Source: Ochotona curzoniae (taxonomy: Eukaryota > Chordata > Mammalia > Lagomorpha > Ochotonidae). Taken from it: 64,000 nt of DNA. The stretch is from NCBI RefSeq assembly GCF_017591425.1, contig NW_024464918.1, forward strand, positions 11,406,001 through 11,470,000, given 5' to 3'. Position numbers and translations under genes: made by a program. Positions 17,008-28,709 of this stretch are shown here, piece by piece. Each line of letters opens with the position of its first letter. Within the stretch, counting starts at the first letter, position 1. A model generated the notes under the pieces. That model searched no databases and was not told the origin of the DNA. It worked only from the letters and a program-made list of their open reading frames with translations.

Positions 17008-17312
17008 TAAAAAAACATTTACTTGTTTGAAAAGCAGAGTTGCAAAGGGAGAGACAAAGAGAAAAAGACAAGAAGAGAGACAGAGGGAGGAATAGGGAAA
17101 GAGCCTTAGACGGAAGATCTTAACATTTGCTGCCTACTCCATTGGCTGCAGCAGCCAGGTCTGGACCAGACTGAAGCCTGCAGCCAGGAGAACTCAGTCC
17201 TCCACCTTGGTTTCCCACATGGGTGACAGAGGCCCATGTCTCTTCGGAACTGCCTTTCCTGGTACATTATCAGGGCTTTCGATTACAAAGGGCATAGCTG
17301 GGCCTGCTCCCA
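17008..17312 (-). mobile_element. Old SINE
   Basis: A reverse older subtype: ACATTTACTTGTTTGAAAAG, a long GA-rich segment, GACGGAAGATCTTAAC, GCAGCCAGGTCTGGACC and GGTTTCCCACATGGGTGAC. The head is largely lost. Confidence 0.75.
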
Positions 17313-19770
17313 TATCATTCCTATTAGTATTTAGAATTACATTCTTATTGGTATTTAGATCCATGTAAACACTGGGTTCATTTCCTTAGCTTCTTTACAA
17401 GTGCTAACGTCTTGTCTCACTGACTCTAACTCTTGGAGAGGACATTGCTGTAGTGCTTGAAGATATCAGCAGCCTATTCAAAAATTTGACTGTGATGTCG
17501 TGACAGATTCTGAATGACAGTCAAGTTAGGCCACTTGTGGATTCTCTTTCCTCAGAAACTTTTTCAAATAAGAAATGTTTCTTATGCTAAATGGATGGCT
17601 TTTAAATAACTGGTGTGGTAGCTAGAGATAGCTAACACAATGACATGTAAATAACTTGAGCTGTTGTGCACTGGAAAACTGGGCTGGTAATTTCTTATAA
17701 TGTTTAAATACAACTATTCTACGTTCTAATCAGTTTCTTCAAAAATAAGAAAATAAGCCCACAGAAACACTTAACGTCAGTGTTAATGGTATCTGTGTCC
17801 ATTAGCTTGAAGCTGGAAACAAACAGGGCAATGGATAAATATTTTGTGTCTGTATCATGTCACTTATAACATTATATCTCAAAAGCATAATGGTGATCAA
17901 AAGATGTAAGATAGGAAAGTCTGTTATTTTTAATATTATCAGTTTGGAGTTTATTAGAGAAAAATCTATGATGAGAGAAATCAATAGAGAATCTAAAAGG
18001 AAAGGAATGCAAAGAGTGGAATACTAGGAGATGTTTACTATGGACACAAGGATATCGGATGGTATGATAGAAACTATGCATAAAGAAGCATCATTAAGAT
18101 CACAGAAAATCCATATCATGAAAAAGATTTGCAAAGATCTCAATGTTTTTCGCACCTTATCCTTTAATTCCGTATCCGTGAACTTTTTAAAATGTATTTG
18201 CATATGTGCACATTTGTGTGGGTGGATGTGCATTTGTGTGGTAGTTTTAGTGAATACAGTTTAAGATATATGTGACTATGCATTAACATCTCATCACAAT
18301 GTACAGTGAATGCTGAATAATTTTCTAATTTGAAATTATGTCGTTGTTTAAAAACTAAAATGTTCAGAGTGACAGGGTCTCTATTTTGTGATAAATAGAG
18401 TAGAATGTAACAAAGCTGGAGTCAGCAGTGCATTTGAGGTGACTGATGCAGTCACCTGGGTGACAGGGCATATTAACTCTTGTTCTGCAGTCACGAATCT
18501 GAGGCACAAAGGGTTTAAAAGAGAACATTAGTCATAACCTTCAGTACAAAATATCCGATTTTTCTTTTTTCTCATTATTCTCCAAATTAAAAGCCATTGC
18601 TTCCATTTCATGCTGTCCATATCTGGTCATCAGGAATATAAAAGTCATTGCATTATTTAGAATTTGCTCCAAATACTGAGATGAGTAATTTTGCTAGGCA
18701 ACTGAGGGACACTAATTTTATACAGTTTTTGAGAAAGGAGCAATTTTTTTTTAACATACAATTAAAAGTCACCTTCAAAGAGAAATCTAATGTAGTTGAA
18801 TAGGTTTCTTCAATCATTCACTTTATTAGAACTATTTATCAAGTTTATCATAATTACCTATTTAAAACAAATGAGACTATAGAAATTCTTCAACCTTAGG
18901 AATTTCTCTCCATTTTGCTTATTTAGACAGGGAAGTGGAGAATAGCAAAATAGTTTTTTTTTTTAATCCCTTTGTATTGCCTTGATATTTGGAGATTGCT
19001 GAACTAAGTACTTTACGTATGTTGTGGAGGGAAGGTGTCACAATAGCAGATGCTGAGACTGGTTCAGAACTGCTGTGAGGCCGGATGTGCTCAGAGGGAA
19101 AGAGGCGGAACTCTGTTCCTTAGAACCCGTGAACCCCTCCGGCAGAATGATTCAACGCTTAGGCACCTGTCACCCAAAGGGTAAAGGTTTTCTTTCTTTA
19201 TCTCTCCTCCCTCTTTCCTAACTTCAGAGTGAGTAAATGGGAAGGAAAAACATCAGGCCTCAGAAATTCTTGGTCAGGTCTGATCACCGGCAGGGAGGAA
19301 GAAAAAGTAAATTGACTAAGAGATTCAAAGGTTGGAGAATTCAAGTGCTGAAAACTAGAGGAATCCTGAGCTTGAATGGATAAGCTACAGGGTTTTACCT
19401 GAGATCCTATTTCATTGAACAGAAACTGAACAGATGAGGCTGAAACAGAATTGTAGTTTCTAGACCCTACTATTTTAAGTCCAGCCTGCTCAATAAATCA
19501 GTTGCAGGACTGCAAGATGAACTGTCGTCTCAAAATAGAAAGCGCAAAGTTAAAGACCTTTGAATTAATACTAATATCTTGAAAGGACCCTGATTCTGTT
19601 ATCTACATTCTTACAGGAGGATGTTACCAATGCAGTGTTTTTCCGAATGTCATATAGATTTTAAAACAAATGTTACAGTGTTAAGAAACTTCCGCAAGAT
19701 AGTTTCTTTCAGCAGAAATGATCAGGAATCACTTCTTGGGCCTTTGACTAAGATCCAGTGTAGAAAGATT

Positions 19771-20096
19771 ATGTGGGCGGAGCTTCTGCCGCACCACAGC
19801 AAGTTAAACTGCTGTCTGTGATGCTGTTTGGCCATTAGGAATTGCTGGTGAGCCCAGGTGGTTCACATCCTATACAGCGTTCTGCTGATGTGCACGGGAA
19901 AGCAGCAGAAGATAACCCCGGCACTTGAGCCCCTGTCATTCTGTGAGAAAGCTCGATGGGGTTCAGGGCTCCAGGCTGCAGCCTGGCCCAGCTGTGCATG
20001 TTATAGCTGTTTTGGGGAGTAAATCAGCAGATGGATGATCTTTTACTTTTTACTGCTTCCTGTCTTTCTGTCACTCTGCCTCTCAAATTCATAAGT
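19771..20096 (+). mobile_element. Old SINE
   Basis: A diverged forward element with CTTCTGCCGCACCACAGC, a GTGCACGGGAAAGCAGCAGA block, GGCTGCAGCCTGGCCCAG, GGGGAGTAAATCAGCAGATGG and a TCACTCTGCCTCTCAAATTC tail. Confidence 0.75.
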
Positions 20097-20122
20097 ATAT
20101 TCGTTTTTGTCTATTTTTTTTT

Positions 20123-20464
20123 TATTTTTTAATTTTTTTTAAAGATTTATTTTTATTATTTTTTCATTGGAAAGGCGGATATACAGAGAGGAGAGACAGA
20201 GAGGAAGATCTTCCGTCCGATGATTCACTCCCCAAGTGAGCGCAACGGGCCGATACTATGCCGATCCGAAGCCAGGAGCCTCTTCCGGGTCTCCCACGCG
20301 GGTGCAGGTTCCCAAAGCTTTGGGCCGTCCTCGACTGCTTTCCCAGGCCACAGGCAGGGAGCTGGAAGGGAAGCGGGGCTGCCGGGATTAGAACCGGCGC
20401 CCATATGGGATCCCGGGGGTGCAAGGCGAGGACCTTTAACCACTTGCGCCACCGCGCCGGGCCC
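20123..20464 (-). mobile_element. Young full-length CSINE with 15-bp TSD
   Basis: A reverse-oriented, CpG-rich, little-diverged copy: head GGTGGCGCAAGTGGTTAAAG (box A region), box B GGTTCTAATCC, then the full body to the A/T-rich tail. Direct repeats TGTCTATTTTTTTTT at 20108-20122 and 20465-20479 bound it. Retained CpGs mark it as one of the two youngest SINEs in the window. Confidence 0.95.
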
Positions 20465-20932
20465 TGTCTATTTTTTTTTAAAAAAAAACATCTACAACAG
20501 AATAAAATACAAATATCTAAACTTCTGTAATTCTCAATAACTTAATAATATAATGGGCTTTAAAAAAAAACTACATGGTACTTATCTAAAATTTTAAATA
20601 ATTAAGTGATTTCTTATGAGATTGTACTAAGAAAAATGAGTTCCAGATTCACACATTTGAAATTGCTGGGAAGTTTTGTCTTGAAAATGATTTTTAAAAA
20701 TGGTAGAAATGAAGAATCCATATTTCTAGCAAAGAAAAAGTTAAAAGGAAATAATTTGTGCGATAATTTCCAACAGTTTTCATCTAGATATTGTTACTCA
20801 GAATTATCACTTTTTTTTTTCTTCTATCAGGGAAGACTACTTTGCTCTAAGAAAGGGCCTCAAATGTAAAGTTCTGTTTATTCTTTTGTGTTAGAGTAAT
20901 TTAAGAGGAGGATGTACTCACTTAGTCTTGGA

Positions 20933-21160
20933 TTTTTTTTTCTTTATTTGTTTATTTGAGAGACAGAGAGAGACCCCCATCGATTGGGTCACTTCCTAAA
21001 TGCTGGCCACAGCAAGGGCATGGCAGAGGCAGAAACCCAATACTGTGAATTCGATTCCGGTCTCCTGAGTGGGTGGAAGAAACCCAACCAATTGGCCCAT
21101 TTTGAACTTATGAGCTGAGGCTGGGTATTGAACGCATGCATTTTGATATGAAACACATTT
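20933..21160 (-). mobile_element. Old SINE, degraded
   Basis: Reverse remnants: TTATTTGTTTATTTGAGAGA, then GACAGAGAGAGACCCC, GATTGGGTCACTTCC and TGCTGGCCACAGCAAGGGC. The head is eroded. Confidence 0.65.
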
Positions 21161-21898
21161 TAAAAATAGTAGGACGTATTCCTGTCCTTTGATCATTTTT
21201 AATATGGAAGGGAATGATCATTTTAGAAAATAAAAAGACATGATCTAAAAGTTACAATTTTATGTATATATTCATCAAACTGTGGTAATTTACTGTAAGA
21301 TAATTATTAGTTAAAATAGCTGTAGGATAATTATTACTTGAAAGGAATTCACTTACCTGTTCTAATAAAACATATGGAATATGCATAGAAGAAGAAATAT
21401 GGTTAAAAACCAGGTGAGTTTGCTAGTATTTATACTATACTATTTATACTACTACCATTGATGCTGCCATCGATAATTACTACTATTAATTCTTCTTTAA
21501 GTGTTATAATCTACCAATCTGGCAATGAAATTTCCTATACATATTGTATAATCAGCACTAAGTATGTTTTGTACATTCCAAAGTATTAGCTTTACTCCTT
21601 GATTCTATTGTATCCAACAATTCATGTCTCAATGTTTATTTATTGCGGCTCATGATTTGTTATGATTTATGATTTGTTATATATTTATGTCGTTCATTGA
21701 TTTTGTTTCCCCTTTGTAAGGAAATATTGGAGAATGATGGAATTTTAAAATAATCAGGTAATTATGGATGGGTTTCAACTATTTTATAGATCTGTTTCCT
21801 CTGTCCTGTGATTTCACATTCTAAAAATCTGTTGTAAGCTCTCATGGCACTATGTAACTTTTTTGTGAAGTATTTACCACAAATGAAATTTAATAATT

Positions 21899-22212
21899 TG
21901 GGTCAGCATTTGGTCTGTTGGTGAAGAGGCCAGTTAAGACATTGAAGTATATGAATTCTACTCTTGAGTTTGGCTCATTACTCCAGTTTTTGTGTTTTGT
22001 TTTGTTTTTCCTAATGTGATTCCTGGCAGGTTTCAGTGACGTCTTAAGTTATGGATTCTTGTCACATCCAGACAGATTCCGGGCTTTGCTTTCCTTGGGT
22101 CAGCGTCAGCTTCTGCCCATTCTGTACTGACTTGGGTGACCCTGGAGTTTGCCAGCATATAAGAGCACTTGGCCTGTCTTTGTCTCTCTTCTTGTCTATC
22201 ATCAGTAATTTA
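21899..22212 (+). mobile_element. Old SINE
   Basis: A forward element with GGTCAGCATTTGGTCTG head, TTGAGTTTGGCTCATTACTC, GATTCCTGGCAGG and CTTGTCTATC. An internal T/G-rich insertion sits near 21990-22012. Confidence 0.6.
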
Positions 22213-22379
22213 AAATTATCTATAGACATTTGATCACTGCTTGTCTTTGCATGACATTGTAAACCCCATAGTAAAAGACATGGTTTCTGATGCCCCACAA
22301 TTACACACATAGTAACCAGAGCAGATTTGGATCAGATGCTGTTTCTTTAATGAAGTATATAATAAATGATACAGTAATT

Positions 22380-22706
22380 CTTTTTTTTTTTTTTAAATCA
22401 GAGTTACCGAGAGAGTAAGAGAGTCAGAGACAGCTATAGAAAGATTGATCTTCCATCCCCTGGTTGGATCCTCAGTTAGCTACAACATTCAAGAATGGGC
22501 CAGGATGAAGCTTGAAAGTAGGAGCTTATTCCCAGTCTCCCAAATTAATGCAGTGTCCCAAACACTTGGCCCGTCTTCCGCTATTTTCCGAGGTGCATTG
22601 CCAGGGAGCTAGACCACAAGTGGAACAGCCTGGGCTCAAGCAGCACCCATATGGGATACGGTGTTGCCACTGTCAGCTAAAGCAGCTAAGCTACAATACC
22701 AGTCCC
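22380..22706 (-). mobile_element. SINE, near full length, diverged
   Basis: The reverse element starts with a T-run, then GATCTTCCATCCCCTGGTTG, CCAGGGAGCTAGACCACAAG, CAGCACCCATATGGGATAC, and head TAAAGCAGCTAAGCTACAA. It is 4.6 kb from the next recognisable repeat. Confidence 0.82.
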
Positions 22707-25700
22707 TAATTTATTAGTCTTAACTATTATACCTATAATTATTCTAGTTATTTGCACATTTCAAATGTGTTTTCCAAAAAAGAATTTCTAATGGATAACC
22801 AGCAAAGGACACAAATAAAGCTTTTATTTTGAACTACCAAGAGTATACTGGTTTATTGCATTCAATTGACTTGGGCCATTTTATATAAATATTTTTAAAT
22901 TATGGAACTCACTGTATATTTTGCTTCACTACATACAATTTGGTTTTACAACTAAACTTGTATTCATGCTAAGATTTCAATTATTGCAAATGATCTTTCC
23001 TTTATAAACATCCTCTGTTTTCCCCATCGTTATATTACTTTTCATTCATATGGTTTTCTTTATGAAGGGGTAGAGAATGTAATATCAGTGCTATTTATTT
23101 AGAATTCACATGGTGCTTTATCTGTGCAGTTATACAATGATTTTATAATAATATAGAATTATGACCATATGTGTGCTCTTGTATCATAATACTATGGAGG
23201 TTAATATGATTTAGAGTTAAGTTTTATTTTTAACATAAGCCACTAATGTGTAATTTAAAAGGAGCTTTTTATTTCTCTTTAAAAGATGTTTACTCTCCAG
23301 CAGATGGAACAAATGAATAGGAAATAACACTATGAGTAAGGCAAAGCAAGAATCCTTTGCCTCTCAAAATAATCCAAATATACTTGGTTGGGTTTTAGTT
23401 TGTTTTTGTATATAACTGTAACAATGCCACAAGGGCAATCCTTATCCATACAGGAAATATTCAAGGACTCTTGGAAAAAATACCCTAACCTCATGTATCT
23501 CATTTTTCAATTGTCAGAAGGAGAATATGCTGTTTTTTTCATCTAACTCACAATAATGTTATGATTTATGAAGACTGAGTATCTCAAAGCATTCCTCTGC
23601 ATAGACTTATTTTAATCTGTTTTATTAGGTCACAAGATTTAAAACAATGTTCTAGATTATATTATCTGAAGATATAATCAAAAAGTTATAAAAAGGAAAG
23701 TTAAGTATATTTTATTGGAATGACATGTCCTAATGGTTTCTTAGAGTATTCCCATTAAATTGGTTAATCATAGAAAATGAATTAAAATTATAGTTAGAGC
23801 AACTTGGGAATTGTTTGGCTATCGTGTCTGTGTAAGTGCTTAAAAATTCAGCATTTTAATTCAAATGTTTATCACAGATGTGATAATTTATTCAGGTACT
23901 TGTGAAGAAAAGAATACATCCTTTTGTTACTATGTTATAAGGATATGTGTGATATTTTCAACATTAGAAATGAAAGAATCATTCTTTAGATTCATTTGTC
24001 ATATATAGAGATTTATGAATGTATATACAAGTGTTTATTGTGACCCTGATGTATTGATTGTGTAGTCAATCACGTTAGCACAACTAGGAAGCAAAAATGA
24101 TAGAAAAATTAAGTGAGTTGTCTACAATCAATAAATAATGAGAAGTATTATACTATAGAAGTATAGAAACCTATATGTTGATAGTTTTATATATACATAT
24201 ATATGCAGCACGGGCATATATATGATTGTATACACATTTATATGTATACATTTATTATTACTAGTTATTTTATAGATTTGTCACTGATTATTTTCAGGTG
24301 TTTTTGATCACTGAGTATGATTACTGAACCAAATTAGCAGCGATATATTCACATTGTGTTTCAGCTGAGAAAGTCCATCTTGGAATGGGTAGGAAATTGC
24401 AGCAGAGAGGTACCTATTTACAACAAAGATAAAATCTCTGAAGTCAGTCTTAACGTATTGCCAATTGAGGTGGCAGTGTTGGCATACAGTACATTTCAAA
24501 TGTGCAGCAATGAGAGACCTCCATTATTCTAATATTCTGTAAATAAGTTATCTTGTAGAGACCGTTTATTCAGAACAAATCCAAGATATCAGGGAGACAT
24601 TTGTGTATTCAGTTAATTAAATGAAAGCCCACACGTTTTGTATAGTTAGTGGTAGGGAACAGAATTCTGAGAAGTAATTGGTCATAATGTTTCTTCTTTT
24701 TCAAGTAAATGCTTGACTCTGGGTAGACCATATGTAATGCAGAAGCATTGGGAAGATGGGGAATAGCCAGTTAGTATGTAAAAATAAAATCTCTAAAGTA
24801 GTAGAGTAACATTGGAATATTATGATAACTATTTTACATGAATGGTAATAGTCCTTTAAAGATAAAACCTATGTAACATTTAATTGAGATATGAACAAAT
24901 CTTCAGCAATTCATTGGAAAAGTTACCTGAATTATTTCAGTTCAGGGCATAGGTAGAACATATTTGTGAATTTTTAATATGATTTTCTTTTATAGAATTC
25001 AGTGCTGGCTCTTAAAACTAAAGGTTAGATTGATTATCAAAATTTAAACAATTTTTGTTGCATTTATCCTTGAACAATGTTCTGATCACTCCAAGACGTT
25101 GTTTTAATCTATGTATATAAAAAACACCTTTCCTAGTGAAGTTTATTACTACTTATATCAATTTTTACTACTTTTTTCTGTTAGTGTATTATTACTATGA
25201 GACAGAATGAAGGGTGATGAAATTTTGCAAAATTATGAAATAAATATACACGGAGTACATATGATTACATTAACATTTATGCATGCTTGTATTTGGTTTT
25301 TAGGAACTATCTTGTCATTGCATGCTACATGTCTTTACTATTCTTTGTGCTATTCTTTATTATGTGTTAGAATACATTCAATCAGTTACATGCAAATAAG
25401 AGAATTCTCATTGTGAAATCAGTTTATTGTGCCCAACACATATAAAATATTAAATACAAAGCTCTATGGTACTTCTTGAAAATGAGTATTTCTGTTCTTC
25501 CTGACTCCATATCAGGAATAATGATTCATAACCATCCAGTGTATGCTTCTGAGTCTCTGTTTTAGTAAGTTCCCCAGCTGGTTTTCTCATGGTTTTTACA
25601 AGCAAGATACATGACAGTCTAGAACATTTTGAGCTTCAGAAATCATCTATTTTGCAAGAGATATTCATTATGAATATGGATGTTCTCTTTCTGATGCTTT

Positions 25701-27349
25701 AATTTCCTCCTTGTTTTACCTTTGTGTTAATTATAGATAGCCTCATGCGTTAAGTCCTTTACTAAGAAATAAACCTCTTGGATATAAGTAAATAAAAAGA
25801 TGAATTTAATTTTTCTTCTATTTTTCTTCGACTTTCTAGGTTATTCTACTAACATTGTTCTAAAATGCTCCTCATGTTCTTATTTTCCATCCCAGTAATT
25901 TGTCACCTTTTCAGTAGGTCAGCTTCAGAAATCTAAGCTTGTTTTTCCTCCCAAACATACTTGACCTTTTAATTGACATTTTTAAGGGGGTTGCACCAAA
26001 ATGAATCTATTATACTCTGCATAAAACTGTGATGATTCCAGTCTGCTCATTACTGAGAAAACACACAACTTTACTCATTAGAGAGTTTCCATGACACACA
26101 ACTCGCACTATTTAGACATATTACAAAGGTGATTTAGGCTACTCCAATAAAAATGAAGGCTATGCTTGTTATGTGGTGCTGGAATGGAAAATGTAGAACT
26201 ACTGAAACAAGGAGACCAGGCTACTGTACATTTCAAGTGGTGAAAAAGTTAAACTTTCACACTTTAATTAGGACCATTGGAAATAAAATACGGTAAATGT
26301 AAAAAAAAATAAAATGTCCTCATCTTCATCTATTCAATTATAGAATTGTTTACAAAGATGAATGTAAAACAAACAGATGTCCCTAAATCTTGCCTGGATC
26401 TTAATCCACAGGTTTCACAGGTGGCAGATATGTGGGAGAGACTGTTTCTATCAGTAAGCAAAAAATCAACTATGCTTTCTAAAGCAAGTTTAGGAACTAT
26501 ATACATGAAATAAAAAAGTATTTGTGCACATTTTTAATAGAAAAATTGATCTTCCAGCATTCCACTAAGGTAGGTTGAACATAGAACCATTTGTAGTAAA
26601 AGGCCCTCTTGTCTTTGAAAACTTGCTAATCTTACACCTTAAATGAAAACTCTTGCTATTTTTTAATAAAAGAGAAACATATAAAAAGTTGCAGACATGA
26701 TAAGAGGACCGCATATTTGCTTAGAAACTTCAAAATGAGGCCTTTATCTCTTTGTTTTTCTTGAGTCTTTTTTATAGCCTACCCTACCTAGAAAAGCAAA
26801 GATCAGAGAATAGACAAGTTGTTTTCAACAAAATAGTAAAACAAATATATATGTATAGTTTAACCGCAGCCTTCCCTGCTCCTTTTGTTTGTTAGCTTCC
26901 AAGAAAACCTTAGGGAAATGTTATGATTTCTTTTAAAGATTTCTTTTTCTTTTGGGAGTGCAAAATATGGACTAGTTCTTTACAGGGCCTTATTTACAAA
27001 TGTCAGCATAAGAGAGTTCAAATAATGAAAATAGTAGAGTTGTGGTTTGCCTTTGGTCTTCACTGGATCTTACAGTGGGTGTGTGGGGGAGGGATAAATG
27101 GTGAACTATACTATGTGGAATGATACTCCCCTTGTACTATTGGCATGAAGAAGTTCAGGAAAATGTATGTGCAAACATTTCAGATCACACATATGCTCAG
27201 GATTTTCTGAAGTCCATATTCCCCCACCTCATTTTCTTCTCTTCAGTGCAATAAGGCCTTAAAGCATTAATGCAAAACCCACAATTCTGTCATCTCATTC
27301 TGCTGTTCAGTATATTTTGTAACACTCTACAGTAAGGCCAACTCTTAAA

Positions 27350-27378
27350 CCCCCCCCCCCACACACACACACACGCAC
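27350..27378. repeat. C11 run followed by (AC)n
   Basis: Eleven C bases at 27350-27360 run directly into seven AC units and ACGCACAG. It sits about 175 bp from the RE1 site in intron 1. Confidence 0.95.
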
Positions 27379-27552
27379 AGCTGCATTCTGTACCAGACGC
27401 CCAGCAGTACCCCCTCTCATTAGGACAAGGGGGTAGCCGTAATCAGAGTAGGGACTTTTGACTTCTTGAGAGTCTGTTGGCTCTATAGGCCATCTGTAGA
27501 CAATGCGCTCCCTCTCAGGGTAGACAAGCTGCATCCTTTTGACCAAACTGGG

Positions 27553-27573
27553 ATTGCTGTCCCTGGTGCTGAA
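27553..27573 (-). promoter_or_regulatory. RE1/NRSE (REST-binding) site in GABRG2 intron 1
   Basis: Read on the minus strand, the site begins TTCAGCACC and continues after two bases with GGACAGC. It matches the canonical 21-bp REST/NRSF element at 17 of 21 positions, including both half-sites and their normal spacing. It lies about 550 bases inside intron 1, downstream of exon 1. An NRSE-like element in the first intron has been reported for mammalian GABRG2 as I recall, so this is probably the orthologous silencer that keeps the gene off in non-neuronal cells. Occupancy is inferred, not shown. Confidence 0.85.
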
Positions 27574-28128
27574 ACATGTTTGACCATCAAGGAATCAGCG
27601 GCTGAGTCAAAGGAGCTGCAGAGAAAACCTGGCTCACTGAATGCCCAGGTTGCAGAGGCAGAGAACACAGGGATAGGGCCGCCCCCACTCCAACTCCTCC
27701 CTCACATGAATCTGTCTCTAGTGCGACAGGACCCCATTTGCAATTTTCTCCTCCCGACCCCCTCCCCAAACGCCTTCAACATGGCCTCAGATGCTGGCGG
27801 ATATCATCACAGCACAGCCCGACATCAGAGCGCAGTAATGTTGAAAATGCTACTCCACAGAGTCTTTGTGAGGTTATATTTTTTCTTCACTCGAAAACAA
27901 AACAAATCAAAAATAATAAAGTCTAAAAAATTAACAAATACGCGTAACTGACCTTCCTCTTTCTTTCCTTCTTTCCATTCCTGCCCCCCAAATAATCATT
28001 CTCCTCTAGATTATAAAGCCCCAAATTTCAGAAGAGTGCTTTAAAACTGGGTGGTCTCCCTAGTTTCAGATCTCCACCCCTTCCCCCACCCCTCGGGAGC
28101 AAAACGACGCCAAAACGACACAGCTTAC

Positions 28129-28235
28129 CCGGGGTAGAGCGATAGCAGAAGCAGAATCCACGCCGTCATTTTCCGTGAAAATAAAGGAGTCGAGTAGATT
28201 GAGCTTCCTGTGTTCCATATATTTGGCGAACTCAT
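28129..28235 (-). CDS. GABRG2: GABRG2 coding exon 1: start codon and signal peptide
   Basis: This exon encodes the N-terminus of the gamma-2 subunit of the GABA-A receptor, a pentameric chloride channel that mediates fast inhibition at synapses and binds benzodiazepines at the alpha/gamma2 interface. The ATG is at 28233-28235, and 107 coding bases (35 codons plus GG) run to donor GTAAG at 28128-28124. The peptide starts MSSPNIW and ends LLLLSLYPG, which is the gamma-2 leader. Residues about 23-35 form the hydrophobic core of the signal peptide, and cleavage in human gamma-2 precedes Q40, in exon 2. Compared with the human protein from memory, five residues differ (S8N, V13I, V18L, Q21R, V25A), all in the leader. 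The start context is weak (C at -3). A second in-frame ATG at codon 23 has A at -3, and an in-frame upstream ATG lies at 28368-28370 with no stop between. The length of 107 nt and the phase (GG|C) fit exon 2 exactly. Confidence 0.97.
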
Positions 28236-28620
28236 CGGTTTTTTTTTTCCTCCTCTTGCTCTTGCCTCTTGGTTGCAGAAGAATCCCTCCCCCTTTGTAT
28301 TATTATTATGCTTATGATCTGATGGTGGCTCACACCGCCCCCCCCACCTGCCTCTAGTAGGTCTCCTCACTGGGGAGCTGTGTTGCTTCCAGCTTCGGAA
28401 TTAATATTCAGGGGACATAAATCAGATCAGCACAAACGCTTGCAGATATCATCAAAGCGTCAGCTCGGGCAGCAGCTTCCAAGTCGAGGGAATAATGTAG
28501 TTGAGGCAGGGGGAGGGCCCAGCAAGGGAAACTCGCCAAGACAAATAACCCAGCGAGAAACGCAAGCACATTCATGCCTCTCACACTCTGGTGTACTCCC
28601 CTAGGTCCATCACTTTAGGT
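28236..28620 (-). promoter_or_regulatory. GABRG2: Presumed GABRG2 5'UTR and core promoter region
   Basis: This is the sequence immediately upstream of the GABRG2 start codon, read from high to low coordinates. It holds an A-run just before the ATG (28239-28248 on the + strand as T), a G/C-rich run near 28337-28348, scattered CpGs, and no convincing TATA box. The transcription start cannot be placed from sequence alone. An ATG at 28368-28370 is in frame with the GABRG2 start and no stop codon lies between. Assignment as promoter rests on position only. Confidence 0.6.
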
Positions 28621-28665
28621 TTGTTTATTTGTGTGTCTGGATTTTTTTCCTCTTAAAATACTAGG

Positions 28666-28672
<7 letters not shown>

Positions 28673-28708
<36 letters not shown>
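28673..28708. repeat. (TG)18 microsatellite upstream of GABRG2
   Basis: An uninterrupted TG tract about 440 bp upstream of the start codon. It is close enough to the promoter for length variation to matter, though no effect is shown. Confidence 0.95.

Positions 28709-28709
<1 letters not shown>

Noticed and set aside
18360..18560. Possible MIR or exon-like block around GTCACCTGGGTGACAGG
   Set aside because: No consistent block order for a repeat and no open frame with splice sites; nothing to support a call.
19020..19300. GC-richer block that might be an alternative first exon
   Set aside because: No frame joins exon 2 in the right phase with convincing donor support, and part resembles an old SINE pyrimidine tail.
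20164..20540. Several overlapping frames with recurring GLGKQSRTAQS-like peptides, repeated at 33.2, 49.7 and 53.5 kb
   Set aside because: The recurring peptides come from translating CSINE copies, which are non-coding pol III elements.
27466..27951. 161-codon open frame on the + strand, the longest in the window
   Set aside because: It is antisense to GABRG2 intron 1, runs through the RE1 site and ends in low-complexity K/N/S residues. No family is recognisable.
28236..28370. 45-residue N-terminal extension of GABRG2 as an annotated CDS
   Set aside because: The start site of transcription is unknown, and the family start at 28235 agrees with other mammals. It is kept only as a finding.
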